Shown: positions 28,518-39,351, numbered from the stretch's first letter. The stretch is 64,000 nucleotides of DNA from Ancalomicrobiaceae bacterium S20 (GCA_040269895.1 CP158568.1:496001-560000); one strand, 5' to 3'. The notes: generated by a model not told the origin, from the letters alone. Made by a program: numbers and translations.

Positions 28518-29081
28518 TTACGCCGCGCGGCGCCGGTGGCGGCCTTCGCGGACTTCCTCGATGATCTTGTTGCTGAAATCCTCGAGATCGCCCGGATTGC
28601 GCGAGGTGACGACGCCGTTGTCGGTGACGACCGAGGCGTCTTCCCAGCGCGCGCCGGCGTTGATCACGTCGGTCTTGATCGAGCTGTAGGAGGTCATGCG
28701 CCGGCCCTGGACCAGTCCGGCCTCGATCAGCAGCCACGGCGCATGGCACACGGCCGCGACGGTCTTGCCGGCCGCGTAGAAGGCCTTGATCAGCGCGATC
28801 GCTTGCGGGTTCACGCGCAGGAGGTCCGGATTGATCTGGCCGCCGGGCAGGACGATCGCGTCGTAGTCGCCCTCGCGCGCCTCGGCGAGCGGCTTGTCGA
28901 CCGGCACCGGCCGGCCCCAGTCCTTGTGATCCCAACCCTTGATCTCGCCCGTTTTCGGCGAGGCGACGTCAACCGCGGCACCGGCGTCCCGCAGCCGGTC
29001 GCGCGGCACTTCGAGCTCGGATTGCTCGAAGCCGTTGGTGGCCAGAATGAGAATACGCTTGCCGTCGAGCTGTCCCGGCAT
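28518..29081 (-). CDS. DJ-1/PfpI-family type 1 glutamine amidotransferase-like protein
   Basis: A 187-aa protein of the PfpI/YhbO group, related to DJ-1. The nucleophile-elbow cysteine is in [11 protein letters not shown], and the conserved Glu is in the FEQSELEVP region. [14 protein letters not shown] is the matching glycine-rich loop. Related proteins act as proteases, glyoxalases or protein deglycases; the exact activity is unclear. The ATG at 29081 has GGAG 5 bases upstream; the ATG at 29093, four codons earlier, has none. Confidence 0.9.
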   Translation of the reverse strand: MPGQLDGKRILILATNGFEQSELEVPRDRLRDAGAAVDVASPKTGEIKGWDHKDWGRPVPVDKPLAEAREGDYDAIVLPGGQINPDLLRVNPQAIALIKAFYAAGKTVAAVCHAPWLLIEAGLVQGRRMTSYSSIKTDVINAGARWEDASVVTDNGVVTSRNPGDLEDFSNKIIEEVREGRHRRRAA

Positions 29082-29234
29082 ATCGGTCTCCATCGGTTGG
29101 TTGGGGTCCTGGGAGAACGGGCGGGGCGGGGTGAGGTTCCGGAGTTCGCCGGGTCGTGACGACGGCCGATCAAAGCGAAACGGCGGGCCTTGCGGGCCCG
29201 CCGTTCGATGTCGGTCGGTTTCGGCGCGATCGGC

Positions 29235-31250
<2,016 letters not shown>

Positions 31251-31859
31251 GGATCGTGTTCTCCTCGCCGGTGCGTCCCCCTGGCGGGACCGGCGTCACA
31301 AAGTCGAATGACCGGGCAGCGCGCCCTCCCGGTCGTCATGGATCATCGGATCGGGGGCGCCGGCGCTCGGGCACACCCAGTCGTGATCTCGCTTGATACC
31401 AGTCGTGCCTTAAGTCCCGCTTAACCCTGCGGCTCGAGCGACGATCATGCGATCGACGCCGTTCGCGGGCGGGCGAACGGCGCGTTGCATGATGGAAGCA
31501 CTGGCGGGAACGTCGGGCGCATCGATTGTCGGGGCAGGCGGCAAAGGCTCTTTATCCCCAGGTGTCCCGTTCCGGCACGGTCTTCCAGAGGATGGTTATG
31601 TAGCGGGCGAATCGGATTCCGCAAGTGTGATTCGAGCGACGGTCCAAGCGCCAAGCCCGCGTTGTCCACAGCCGCGGGTGTGGGCGCACCCCAAAGGGCC
31701 GCCGGGCGGCGCGGCCGAGCGGGGTTCCGCCGTCGATCCGTGCCCGGCATGCGTGTGGCGCGCGCGCACTCGCTTGTCGCCTTACGCGACGCGTGTTACG
31801 CACCCGACCGTCGGCCCGGCGTCATCGGTGGGCCGGTCCCTCGGCCGCAGCCGTCGGTC
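31251..31859. other. rpoD upstream region
   Basis: 609 bp between the rpoD start (leftward) and the tRNA (rightward). It should hold the rpoD promoters and the tRNA promoter. The strongest structure is the 50-base two-tier inverted repeat at 31444-31493. No open frame here has coding features. Confidence 0.6.
31444..31493. repeat. Long inverted repeat upstream of rpoD
   Basis: An outer arm pair ATCATGC (31444-31450) and GCATGAT (31487-31493) encloses a perfect 10-bp inner stem, CGCCGTTCGC (31457-31466) with GCGAACGGCG (31473-31482), around a GGGCGG loop. The internal loop is 6 bases on the left and 4 on the right. No T-tract follows on either strand, so a simple terminator is unlikely. Confidence 0.75.
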
Positions 31860-31935
31860 GGGCCCGTAGCTCAACGGTTAGAGCTGGCCGCTCATAACGG
31901 TCTGGTTGCTGGTTCGAATCCGGCCGGGCCCACCA
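31860..31935 (+). tRNA. tRNA with CAU anticodon, probably tRNA-Ile2 (lysidine-modified)
   Basis: A 76-base cloverleaf with the CCA end encoded. The acceptor stem is GGGCCCG with CGGGCCC, the D stem GCTC/GAGC, the anticodon stem GGCCG/CGGTC and loop CTCATAA (anticodon CAT at 34-36), and the T arm GCTGG-TTCGAAT-CCGGC. G1 pairs with C72 and there are no three G-C pairs at the anticodon stem base, so it is not initiator tRNA. The body (TTAGAGC, CTCATAA, TGGTTGCTGGTTC) resembles E. coli tRNA-Ile2 more than elongator tRNA-Met. If so, TilS converts C34 to lysidine to read AUA. Confidence 0.93.
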
Positions 31936-32114
31936 TCGACCATCCTTCATCGAGATCACCGCGCATCTCCGGCAAGAAACGCTGCGGAAACGCCATGCTT
32001 TCACGAATGGCCGCCGTGACTCTCGGTCCGACGCTGCGTAAATAGGCGTGCCCGACTTTTCACGTTCGGGTGAATGCGTCGTTTCTTGAAACTCATTCGC
32101 GAAAGAGGTCTTCG

Positions 32115-33377
32115 ATGTCCAGTTCCGACGGTCAGGACAACACGCCCGGGTTCGGCGGGTCGTTCGACGCCTATGGCTCGTCCGGCGCGACCGGCGGCGA
32201 TACGTTCACCGAGACGACGTCGACGTCGTGGTTCGAGCGGATCGGCAATTCGCTGAAGGCGCTGCTGATCGCGCCGATCGTGATCCTGATCGGCATCGTG
32301 CTGCTCGGCTGGAACGAGGGCCGGGCGGTCGGCACCGCCCGGTCGCTGACCGAAGGCGCCGGCGTGGTCGTATCGATCGCCGCTGCGCCGGTCGATCCGG
32401 TCAACGAGGGCAAGCTCGTCCATGTGATGGGGCCGCTCGCCGTCACCGGCAAGCTTCGGGACGCCAATTTCGGCGTCGCGGCGGACGGTTTGCGGCTCGT
32501 GCGCAAGGTCGAAGCCTTCCAGTGGAAGGAGAGCTCGCATTCCGAGACGCGCAAGAAGCTCGGCGGCGGCGAGGAGACCATCACCACCTATTCCTACGCG
32601 ACCGACTGGACCGATACGCCGGTCGACGGCGCCTCGTTCAAGCAGCCGAACGGCCATCGCAACCCGCCGGTACCGGTCGCCTCGCAGACCTTCCAGGCCC
32701 AGAAGGTGCAACTCGGCGATTTCACGCTGACGCCCGCGCAGGCGGGCAGCTTCGGCAAGCCGGTCGCGCGGCCGGTCCAGCCGGGTGAGCTCGCGGCGGT
32801 CAAGGCGGCGGCCGGCGGCGGCGCCGCGCAGGCGCAGATCCTCGACGGCCGGGTCTATTTCGGCGCCGATCCGGCGCGGCCGAAGGTCGGCGACTTCCGG
32901 ATCTCCTACGAGCTGGTGCCGGCGGGCGATGCGACCGTGGTCGCGCGCCAGACGGGCAAGGGCTTCACCGGCTATGCGACCAGCAACGGCCGCACGATCG
33001 AGATCCTGCACGACGGCCAGGTGCCGGCGGCGCAGGTCTTCAAGGAGGCGCAGCAGGAGAATTCGATCCTGACCTGGATCCTGCGGCTCGTCGGTATGGT
33101 CGTGCTGTTCGTGGGCTTCTCGATGCTGGTCGGCCCGTTGTCGGTAATCGCCGACATCGTGCCGTTCATCGGCAGCATCGTCGGCGGCATCGGCGGCTTC
33201 TTCGCCTTTGGTGCCGCGCTGTTCGTCGGCTCGATCACGATCGCGATCGCCTGGTTCGCGGTCCGGCCGCTCATGTCGATCGGCCTGATCGTCGCCGGCG
33301 TCGCCGCGGTGGTGCTGTTCCGCAAGCTCGCCGGCTCTCGCCGTCCGGCTGCCGGACCGGCGTCGGTGAAGGCCTGA
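32115..33377 (+). CDS. TMEM43/LUMA-family membrane protein
   Basis: A 420-aa protein of the TMEM43 family (PF07787). One membrane helix lies at about residues 50-70, a large domain follows to about residue 315, and three or four closely spaced helices are at about 320-408. The motif GWNEGRAVGTARSLTEGAG after helix 1 and FQWKESSHSETRKKLGGGE are family features. The bacterial role is unknown; the eukaryotic homologue is an inner nuclear membrane protein. The start at 32115 has AAAGAGG 7 bases upstream; an ORF start 45 bases earlier overlaps nothing but looks unconserved. Confidence 0.88.
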   Translation: MSSSDGQDNTPGFGGSFDAYGSSGATGGDTFTETTSTSWFERIGNSLKALLIAPIVILIGIVLLGWNEGRAVGTARSLTEGAGVVVSIAAAPVDPVNEGKLVHVMGPLAVTGKLRDANFGVAADGLRLVRKVEAFQWKESSHSETRKKLGGGEETITTYSYATDWTDTPVDGASFKQPNGHRNPPVPVASQTFQAQKVQLGDFTLTPAQAGSFGKPVARPVQPGELAAVKAAAGGGAAQAQILDGRVYFGADPARPKVGDFRISYELVPAGDATVVARQTGKGFTGYATSNGRTIEILHDGQVPAAQVFKEAQQENSILTWILRLVGMVVLFVGFSMLVGPLSVIADIVPFIGSIVGGIGGFFAFGAALFVGSITIAIAWFAVRPLMSIGLIVAGVAAVVLFRKLAGSRRPAAGPASVKA

Positions 33378-33467
33378 GCTTTGTAAAGGGCCGAGCCCCG
33401 ACTTGCCCCGTCGGCGGCCGCGTCGCCGCCGGCAGTCTCTCCACTGTCATTTCGAGGTTTTCGATTG

Positions 33468-33947
33468 ATGCGTTCAGCTCGTCTCGCCGCGGCGGCGCTC
33501 GCCGTCGCGATGCTCGGTCTCTCCGCCGCTCACGCCCAGCAGGGGGCCGAGGCGGTGCCGCCGAAATATTCCGTGGTCGTCACGCTGTCGGCGAAGGCCG
33601 CGGCCAAGATGACCGCGACCAAGGAACAGACGGTCGTCGACGTGACCTATTCGGGCGACCCCAACGCGGCAGGCAAGAAGAAGGTCACCGAGTTCGGCAT
33701 CCTGCTCGGCGAGGAGCAGGTGAAGCTCGGTCCGACCGGCGGCACGGTCGCCTTCGTCGGCAAGGGCTTCAAGCCGGCCGAGGTGAAGTTCATCAAGCCG
33801 GGTTCCGCCAAGGTGCTGGTCAACGTCTTTTCGGCGCGGCTCGGCAACGAGGACAACCTGCTCGACTGCGGCCTGTTCGAGGGCAGCTTCGCGGAGGCGG
33901 CGGCCAAGCCGGTCGCGATCGCCTGCAAGCTGATCGGCGAGCCGTGA
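33468..33947 (+). CDS. Secreted protein of unknown function
   Basis: A 159-aa protein with a signal peptide (residues about 1-23, AHA-QQ). GAGG lies 11 bases upstream of the ATG at 33468; a TTG directly before it is less likely. The mature part is beta-rich with many Lys and Val residues, and two cysteines near the C-terminus (LLDCGLF and AIACKL) that could pair. I recognise no family. It follows the TMEM43 gene by 90 bp on the same strand, so it may be co-transcribed. Confidence 0.8.
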   Translation: MRSARLAAAALAVAMLGLSAAHAQQGAEAVPPKYSVVVTLSAKAAAKMTATKEQTVVDVTYSGDPNAAGKKKVTEFGILLGEEQVKLGPTGGTVAFVGKGFKPAEVKFIKPGSAKVLVNVFSARLGNEDNLLDCGLFEGSFAEAAAKPVAIACKLIGEP

Positions 33948-33985
33948 CCGCCGTCTCGGCGGTCTGACCAAAGCCCGCAAACGCA

Positions 33986-34013
33986 AAGGGCCGGCCCCTC
34001 GGGGCCGGCCCTT
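33986..34013. terminator. Bidirectional terminator
   Basis: AAGGGCCGGCCCC and GGGGCCGGCCCTT form a perfect 13-bp inverted repeat with a TC centre, between converging genes. A-rich sequence on the left and TTGTTGTT on the right suit both directions. Confidence 0.88.
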
Positions 34014-34053
34014 GTTGTTCGATGTCATTCGATCTCGTCCGATCGGACGATGA

Positions 34054-34389
34054 TCACTTCTTCTTCGCCTTGACCGGGGCGACCACGGCGGCGCCGCACT
34101 TCGAGGCCGGGGCCTTCGAGTGGTTGATGATGATGCCGATCACCGGCAGCAGGCCGGCGGTCCAGGCCTCTTCACGGGTCAGCTCGCGGCACTGGGTGGC
34201 CGAGGTGATGATCGCGTCCAGGATGACGCTGCCGGCGATCGCGCCGACGCCGATCACGCCCGCCTTGACGCCGATCGGGGCGTTCTGGCCAACCGGCACG
34301 GCGGGGGCCGCGACCGCGGCGGTCTGCAGGGCGCCGAAGGCCATGGCGACGGAAAGGGCGGACACGGTGGCGAACTTCGAAATACGCAT
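34054..34389 (-). CDS. Small exported alanine-rich protein of unknown function
   Basis: A 111-aa protein starting at the ATG at 34389, which has AGGAGA 6 bases upstream. The signal peptide is about residues 1-27 (TAAVAA-PA). Two hydrophobic Gly/Ile-rich segments follow (GVKAGVIGVGAIAGSVILD and AGLLPVIGIIIN), with CREL and SKCGA each supplying one cysteine. The C-terminus is KAKKK. It may be a small periplasmic or membrane-associated protein; no family recognised. It stands alone. Confidence 0.75.
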   Translation of the reverse strand: MRISKFATVSALSVAMAFGALQTAAVAAPAVPVGQNAPIGVKAGVIGVGAIAGSVILDAIITSATQCRELTREEAWTAGLLPVIGIIINHSKAPASKCGAAVVAPVKAKKK

Positions 34390-34761
34390 GAATGTCTCCT
34401 GATGTCGCTTGAGGCGACCGGGGGTGGGGTAACGAATTTTTAAGGTCATGAGAAGTGCTTATTTCGATTAGATTTCTTGAAACGTTAATGACAGGTCGGC
34501 GTTGCTCGCCGACCCGGCGGGGCTGATGGCTGAACGCCGGCCGGTTGCCGCGTCACGTGGTCGCCGATCACTTCCGCGCGATCCGGATCGACTCAAGTGA
34601 CCTTAGGGTGTGTGGGCGTGTGGGCCCCGGAGAAGGGGCGGGCTGCTTTCGGAACCGGTCGCCTCGCCCGCGTTCGCGTTCCATGCCAATGAAAAAGGCC
34701 GGCCTTGTCGGCCGGCCTTTCGAAGCTTGCGGATCGTGACTTCGCCCCGGAGGGCGAGCGC
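34390..34761. other. Intergenic region between two small leftward genes
   Basis: 372 bp. The right part holds the terminator at 34694-34720 for the gene that ends at 34762. The left part is AT-richer (34430-34495) and probably carries the promoter of the 111-aa protein gene. A hairpin, GTCGGCG with CGCCGAC, lies near 34496-34514. No gene is supported. Confidence 0.5.
34694..34720 (-). terminator. Terminator after the small membrane protein gene
   Basis: AAAGGCCGGCC and GGCCGGCCTTT form a perfect 11-bp stem with a TTGTC loop. Read on the minus strand it ends in TTTTTC, a normal intrinsic terminator for the gene ending at 34762. Confidence 0.85.
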
Positions 34762-34968
34762 TCAGGCGACGGGCCGCGTTGCCTCGAGGATCTTGCGGGC
34801 GAGGATCCAGGCGAGCGGGATTGCGAGCAGGTAACCGCCGACGCCGGCGATCGGAATGTACTTCATGCCGGCATCATAGAGCGACGGGACCGTCACCACG
34901 ACGGTAACGAGGCAACCGGCAAGCACGGTGCCGGCAAGAATCCACATCAGTATCGTCAGTCTCAGCAT
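34762..34968 (-). CDS. Small two-helix membrane protein of unknown function
   Basis: A 68-aa protein with two hydrophobic helices (about residues 5-26 and 38-58), ending RKILEATRPVA. The ATG at 34968 is preferred because AGGG lies 8 bases upstream; the ATG at 34977 has that site too close. The gene has its own terminator 42 bases after the stop and AT-rich upstream DNA, so it seems a real single-gene unit. Topology with both ends inside is plausible. Function unknown. Confidence 0.7.
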   Translation of the reverse strand: MLRLTILMWILAGTVLAGCLVTVVVTVPSLYDAGMKYIPIAGVGGYLLAIPLAWILARKILEATRPVA

Positions 34969-35096
34969 GGTCGTCATCCCTATGTATCGGGAAATTGGCG
35001 AAGCGATCATGCTCTGGTGTTTCAGTCGTCGATTTGCTTTGGATCAAGGTCGAATGCATTTTTATTATCCTCGGACCTTTATCCCATAAGTAATCA

Positions 35097-35459
35097 TCAC
35101 GACTGTGGAGCTGATTTGGCCTTGGCGAACGCGTCGAAGGCGGCGAGTGCGTGGCTGGCGTACATGACCGAGGGACCTGCGCCCATGTAGACCGTCATCG
35201 CCAGCGTCTCCGCGATCTCCTCGCGGGTGGCGCCCTGCTCGAGTGCGGCCTTGGCGTGAAAGGCGACGCAGTCGTCGCAGCGGACCGCCACGCCGATCGC
35301 CAATGCGATCAACTCCTTGGTCTTGGTGTCGAGCGCCTTGGGGGCGAGGGCGGCCTGCGCCATGCCCGAGAAGGCGCGCATCACGTCGGGGGATCCGGCC
35401 CGCAATTCCTTGATCCAGCCATTCAGCGTCTTGGTCAGTTCGGGCCATTCGGTGGTCAT
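35097..35459 (-). CDS. Carboxymuconolactone decarboxylase/AhpD-like family protein
   Basis: A 120-aa helical protein of the CMD family. The redox motif RCDDCVAFH (CxxC plus His, near residues 58-66) is that of AhpD-like alkylhydroperoxidases, and EQGATREEIAETLAMTVYMG is the matching downstream helix pair. A peroxidase or general thiol redox role is more likely than true decarboxylation, because the CxxC pair is intact. The ATG at 35459 gives the family length. It is divergent from a rhodanese gene across an AT-rich 194-bp region, hinting at shared sulfur or redox control. Confidence 0.88.
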   Translation of the reverse strand: MTTEWPELTKTLNGWIKELRAGSPDVMRAFSGMAQAALAPKALDTKTKELIALAIGVAVRCDDCVAFHAKAALEQGATREEIAETLAMTVYMGAGPSVMYASHALAAFDAFAKAKSAPQS

Positions 35460-35653
35460 CGTCGGGTCTCCGTTGCGTGTCGGATCGGAAGGCGAGAGGT
35501 CGGGGGAGAGGAACGCCGGCACCACGTCGATGTCGGGGCGTTCGATATCGATATCGACCTCGCACCTCTCGCCCGAGGGAGCAGGCTTGCCTATATATAA
35601 GTAAGTGCTTAAATACGCAAATACGTGATATCAACGGCCACGAAGGAAAAGCG

Positions 35654-35989
35654 ATGTTCGGACTGTTCAGGTCGGCCGGACCGGTCACCCTTTCGCCCGC
35701 GGAGGCCCATGCGCGGGCAGGGCGCGGCGAGGTCTTGCTCGTCGATGTGCGCGAGGCGAACGAATGGGCGCAGTCGCGCGTGCCCGGCGCGGTGCATGCG
35801 CCGCTCTCGACGCTCGCCGCCACCGTCGCGAGCCTGCCGGCCGACAAGCCGATCGTGTTCTATTGCCTGTCGGGCGGACGCTCGGGGCGCGCGGTCGATC
35901 TCTGCCGCAAGCTCGGTCTGCCGCACGAGACTCATGTCGGCGGCGGCATTTCGGCCTGGAAGGCGGAGGGACTGCCGGTCGAGCGCTGA
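35654..35989 (+). CDS. Rhodanese-like sulfurtransferase
   Basis: A 111-aa single-domain rhodanese. The active-site loop YCLSGGRSGRA contains the catalytic C71; VLLVDVREANEW near residue 30 and the C-terminal VGGGISAWKAEGLP complete the fold. It would carry a persulfide on C71, in sulfide detoxification or sulfur transfer. The upstream DNA (35590-35635) is AT-rich with the partial palindrome TAAGTGCTTA, a possible operator. Partner proteins are unknown. Confidence 0.9.
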   Translation: MFGLFRSAGPVTLSPAEAHARAGRGEVLLVDVREANEWAQSRVPGAVHAPLSTLAATVASLPADKPIVFYCLSGGRSGRAVDLCRKLGLPHETHVGGGISAWKAEGLPVER

Positions 35990-36277
35990 GGGGCGCGGTC
36001 GGGGCGGGCGCGACGATCCGCGCCGGTCGCGGCCGGGCTGCGATGCAGTTTTTTTGACTTTTCGCATTGCGGCGCGGGCTTGGAACGGCATGCTCCGCAG
36101 TGCACGGAACGGGCGCCCCGCGCAGGCTCCTCATCCTTTCGAATGAAAAATCATCCTCGCGCCGCGCCGGGCAAGGCGGATTTCAGCCGTTTTGCGACCT
36201 CGGAGACGCGAGACTTTCACGCCGCGCCCTGATACAGGGGCGCCCGGAGAAGACAAGCGGTTCAGGAGTCCGTTCGC

Positions 36278-37081
36278 ATGAATGCCGAGGTTCCGGTCAA
36301 GCAGCGCGCCTCCGTCTTCAATGTGGAGACGGTCACGGAAGTCCATCACTGGACCGACCGGCTGTTCAATTTCCGCTGCACGCGCGACCCGTCGTTCCGG
36401 TTCCAGAACGGCCAGTTCGCGATGATCGGCCTGGAGATCGACGGCAAGCCGCTCTTGCGCGCCTATTCGATGGCGAGCGCCAACCACGAGGAATTCCTCG
36501 AGTTCTTCTCGATCAAGGTGCCCGATGGCCCGCTGACATCGCGCCTGCAGCTGATCCAGCCCGGCGACAAGGTGCTGATCGGCAAGAAGCCGACCGGCAC
36601 GCTGGTGCTCGACAACCTGCGGCCGGGCAAGCGGCTGTTCCTCCTGTCGACCGGCACGGGGATCGCGCCCTTCGTCAGCCTGATCAAGGATCCGGAGGCC
36701 TACGACCGGTTCGAGAAGGTCATTCTCGTCCACGGCTGCCGCGAGGTGGCCGAGCTCGCCTACGGCGAGCACATCGTCAAGAGCGTCCGCGAGGACGAGT
36801 TGCTCGGCGAACTCGTCGTCGACAAGCTCGTCCACTACACGACGGTCACCCGCGAGGCGCATGCCCACCGCGGCCGCATCCCCGAGCTGATCGCCAATCA
36901 CCACCTGACCGACGATCTCGGCCTGCCGCCGATCGACAAGGCCGAGGACCGCATCATGCTGTGCGGCAGCCCGGGCCTCCTCGACGACATGCGCCACATG
37001 CTGGTCGGGCTCGGCTGGGACGAAGGCAACAGCGGCGAGCCGGGCGACTTCGTGATCGAACGCGCATTCGTGGAGCGCTGA
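36278..37081 (+). CDS. fpr: Ferredoxin--NADP reductase
   Basis: A 267-aa flavoprotein, compact bacterial type. The FAD-binding motif RAYSMAS (about residues 62-68), the NADP site LLSTGTGIAPFVSLIKDPE and LCGSPGLLDDM are clear. The C-terminus ends AFVER, typical of the bacterial Fpr subclass in which the last residues stack on FAD. It exchanges electrons between NADPH and ferredoxin or flavodoxin, often under oxidative stress. It is a single gene preceded by 288 bp without any clear gene; a hairpin follows the stop. Confidence 0.94.
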   Translation: MNAEVPVKQRASVFNVETVTEVHHWTDRLFNFRCTRDPSFRFQNGQFAMIGLEIDGKPLLRAYSMASANHEEFLEFFSIKVPDGPLTSRLQLIQPGDKVLIGKKPTGTLVLDNLRPGKRLFLLSTGTGIAPFVSLIKDPEAYDRFEKVILVHGCREVAELAYGEHIVKSVREDELLGELVVDKLVHYTTVTREAHAHRGRIPELIANHHLTDDLGLPPIDKAEDRIMLCGSPGLLDDMRHMLVGLGWDEGNSGEPGDFVIERAFVER

Positions 37082-37118
37082 GGTCGATCGGCGCCGCGCG
37101 TCCGAATACCCGGAATGG

Positions 37119-37149
37119 GGCCCGCCCGGTCAGGTGACCGCGGCGGGCC
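37119..37149. terminator. Hairpin between fpr and the LysR gene
   Basis: GGCCCGCC (37119-37126) pairs with GGCGGGCC (37142-37149), followed on the plus strand by TCTGCGTTTT. It lies between converging genes. Confidence 0.7.
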
Positions 37150-37171
37150 TCTGCGTTTTGCGGCGGAGGCG

Positions 37172-38077
37172 TCAGATCCGCGGCGGTGCGCCGAGGCGCG
37201 TGGCGGCGGCACGCAACTGCGCGACGAAGCGGTGGGCCTCGGCCGACAGCGGCTTTTCGCGCAGGTAGGCCGCCCGGCCGTGATAGTCGAGCCGCGGCAC
37301 GAGTGGCACCGTGGCGAAGTCCGGATCGTCAGGGGCGATGATCGGGAACGGGTTCAGGATCGTCAGGCCGATGCCGTGCCGGACGAACTCGATCGCGGCG
37401 AAGGAGGTCGAGGCATCGGCCACGATGTCGCGCTCGTTGCCGGCGAAGAACTGATCGATGCGCTTGCGGTTGGAATGGCCACGGGCGAGCGCCACGAAGG
37501 GCTCGCCGGCGAGATCTTCAATCGCGAGCTGCGGGCGTCCGGCCAGCCGGTGCCCGGCAGGGAGCAGACAGACCGCGCTCGAACTGGTGAATACCTCCGA
37601 TGCGATCGTGTCGCTGTCGAAATCGGCATCGGTGAGGGCGAGGTCGGCATCGCCATCGGCCAGCGCGGCCGGCATGTCGCGCGACGACATCACCTCGACC
37701 TCGATGCAGAGGTCCGGCTCGGTCGCCCTTAGTGCAGCGAACTGTGCCTGCAGGAAGCCGCCGGCATAGAGCGGCGAGGAGATCACCCGGATCGGCGCGA
37801 CGCTGCGGGCGACGAAGGCGCTCTCGTTGACCTTGTTCAGCGCCGTGAACAGGGCATCGAGCGCGGCGTTCAGCGTCAGGGCCTCGGGTGTCGGCACGAC
37901 CTGGCGGCCGCGACGCTCGAACAGCGTCTTGCCGAGCTTGGCCTCCAGCGTCGACAAGGAGCGACTGACCGCCGGCTGCGAGACCCCGAGCGCCCGGGCC
38001 GCCCGCGTGATGGTGACGTGCTGGACGGTGGCCCGCAAAGCGCGCAATTCGCGCAAGCTCAGCATGTCGTCGGCCAT
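37172..38077 (-). CDS. LysR-family transcriptional regulator
   Basis: A 301-aa LTTR. The winged helix-turn-helix spans residues about 5-65 (AARALGVSQPAVSRSLSTLE), and the substrate-binding domain about 90-295 has the usual two-lobed pattern. The neighbouring genes are fpr (converging) and the DUF202/isochorismatase pair (same strand, upstream); no divergent gene starts next to it, so its target cannot be guessed from position. The effector is unknown. Confidence 0.93.
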   Translation of the reverse strand: MADDMLSLRELRALRATVQHVTITRAARALGVSQPAVSRSLSTLEAKLGKTLFERRGRQVVPTPEALTLNAALDALFTALNKVNESAFVARSVAPIRVISSPLYAGGFLQAQFAALRATEPDLCIEVEVMSSRDMPAALADGDADLALTDADFDSDTIASEVFTSSSAVCLLPAGHRLAGRPQLAIEDLAGEPFVALARGHSNRKRIDQFFAGNERDIVADASTSFAAIEFVRHGIGLTILNPFPIIAPDDPDFATVPLVPRLDYHGRAAYLREKPLSAEAHRFVAQLRAAATRLGAPPRI

Positions 38078-38234
38078 GGATCACGTCCGTCGCAGGAGTT
38101 CATAACCTCAGGATATAGATAACTCCCGTTTCGCAGCGATTGCACGTCCTGCGTTTGACTTATGCGCGCGGTTTCGCGGTCCAGTGGCGGAAATAATCTG
38201 AGAGATTTTCGCTCTGTCGCAGCGGAATATCCCT

Positions 38235-38627
38235 TCACCCGGCACCGGCGCCGACCGCGATCGCGATCAGGGCCGCCGCCGCGACGAGCGCGAGCCCGAC
38301 GTTGACCGCGATGAGCGCCACGCGGGACAGGCGTGGCGTGTCCGGCTTCGGCGGCGGCGCACCTTGGTGGAACTCGCGCCACACCGCCGCCCAGAAGCAG
38401 AACAGGCTGAACAGGACCAGCGGCGCGCGAATGCCGACGATCAGCCAGAGCGGCAGAGAGCCCGACAGCAGCTTTCCGGCGCCGACGCCGCTTGCGAGCG
38501 CGGTCAGGCCGGTGCGCACCCAAGCTGTATAGGTCCGCTCTGCCGCGAACAGGGTGCGGTCGGCGGCGAGTTCGGCCCGCGGATCCTCAGGCGCGGCGTG
38601 ATCGGGTCCGGACGCGGTATCGTTCAT
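38235..38627 (-). CDS. YidH/DUF202-family membrane protein
   Basis: A 130-aa protein with three membrane helices (about residues 40-60, 64-86, 104-126). The family motif AADRTLFAAERTYTAWVRTGL precedes helix 1. The ATG at 38627 has GAGGGAG 7 bases upstream; the longer frame from 38699 lacks one. Function unknown. It follows the isochorismatase gene by 73 bp and may share its message. Confidence 0.88.
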   Translation of the reverse strand: MNDTASGPDHAAPEDPRAELAADRTLFAAERTYTAWVRTGLTALASGVGAGKLLSGSLPLWLIVGIRAPLVLFSLFCFWAAVWREFHQGAPPPKPDTPRLSRVALIAVNVGLALVAAAALIAIAVGAGAG

Positions 38628-38700
38628 GCCTTGCTCCCTCGGCGGACCGGCCGTCGCATCGCGCCCGAATCGCGCCGGGTCGATCGTTCCGGCGCGCACG

Positions 38701-39351
38701 TCAGGCCGCGGGCCAGAGCGCGAACAGTTCCTCCGCCGTCACGTCGATGATCTGGTGTTTCAATCGCGAGCCGTAGAGGGTCAGCACCGCGTCGTGGGCC
38801 CGATCGGACGACGAGCAGACCGCGTCGGTCACGACGAAGACGCGGAAGCCGAGGTCGACGGCGGCGAGCACGCTGGCCAGCACGCAGACGTCGGTTTCCG
38901 CTCCGGTCACGACCACGGTGTCGATGCCGGCGGCGATCAGGCGGGCGCCGAGGTCGGTGCCGGTGAAGGCCGAATAGCTACGCTTGTCGACGATCCGCGC
39001 CGGCGGCACCAGCCGGGCGAGTTCGGGAACCAGTTCGAGCTGGTCCGGCTCGATCGCGGCGAGCGTCACCTCCGGCCAGTGCCGGTAGAAGTCGCCCCAT
39101 GCCCCGCCTGCTGCCCCCGGCTCGGCGGCGGGTACGAAGCGGGTGAACAGCGTGCGCGCGGCATAGCGTTCGGCAATGGCGGCGATGACAGGCAACACAC
39201 GCGGCATCCAGGGCGTCGGCCATGGACCGCCCGGCGCGAACAGGTTCTGCACGTCGAGGCAGAGATGCACCGCGGCCGGACCGGGGCGCGGCAGGCCGTC
39301 CCGCGGCGGGCGCGTCGATCGTTCGGTCGCGTCGGGGCGGATGAGCGTCAT
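38701..39351 (-). CDS. Isochorismatase-family cysteine hydrolase
   Basis: A 216-aa protein with the catalytic triad of the family: Asp in LCLDVQNLF, Lys in IVDKRSYSAF and Cys in GAETDVCVLAS, the last within the cis-peptide context. Related enzymes hydrolyse nicotinamide, N-carbamoyl compounds or isochorismate. The loop after the Asp is rich in Pro and Trp, unlike nicotinamidase, so the substrate is open. Residues 1-25 are an unconserved Arg/Pro-rich leader. It may share a message with the DUF202 gene. Confidence 0.88.
   Translation of the reverse strand: MTLIRPDATERSTRPPRDGLPRPGPAAVHLCLDVQNLFAPGGPWPTPWMPRVLPVIAAIAERYAARTLFTRFVPAAEPGAAGGAWGDFYRHWPEVTLAAIEPDQLELVPELARLVPPARIVDKRSYSAFTGTDLGARLIAAGIDTVVVTGAETDVCVLASVLAAVDLGFRVFVVTDAVCSSSDRAHDAVLTLYGSRLKHQIIDVTAEELFALWPAA

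Noticed and set aside
31860-31935. tRNA as an integration site of a genomic island
   Set aside because: No integrase and no repeat of the tRNA 3' end was noticed; the following genes look like ordinary chromosomal genes.
31860-31935. Initiator tRNA-fMet
   Set aside because: G1-C72 is paired and the anticodon stem lacks the three consecutive G-C pairs of initiator tRNA.
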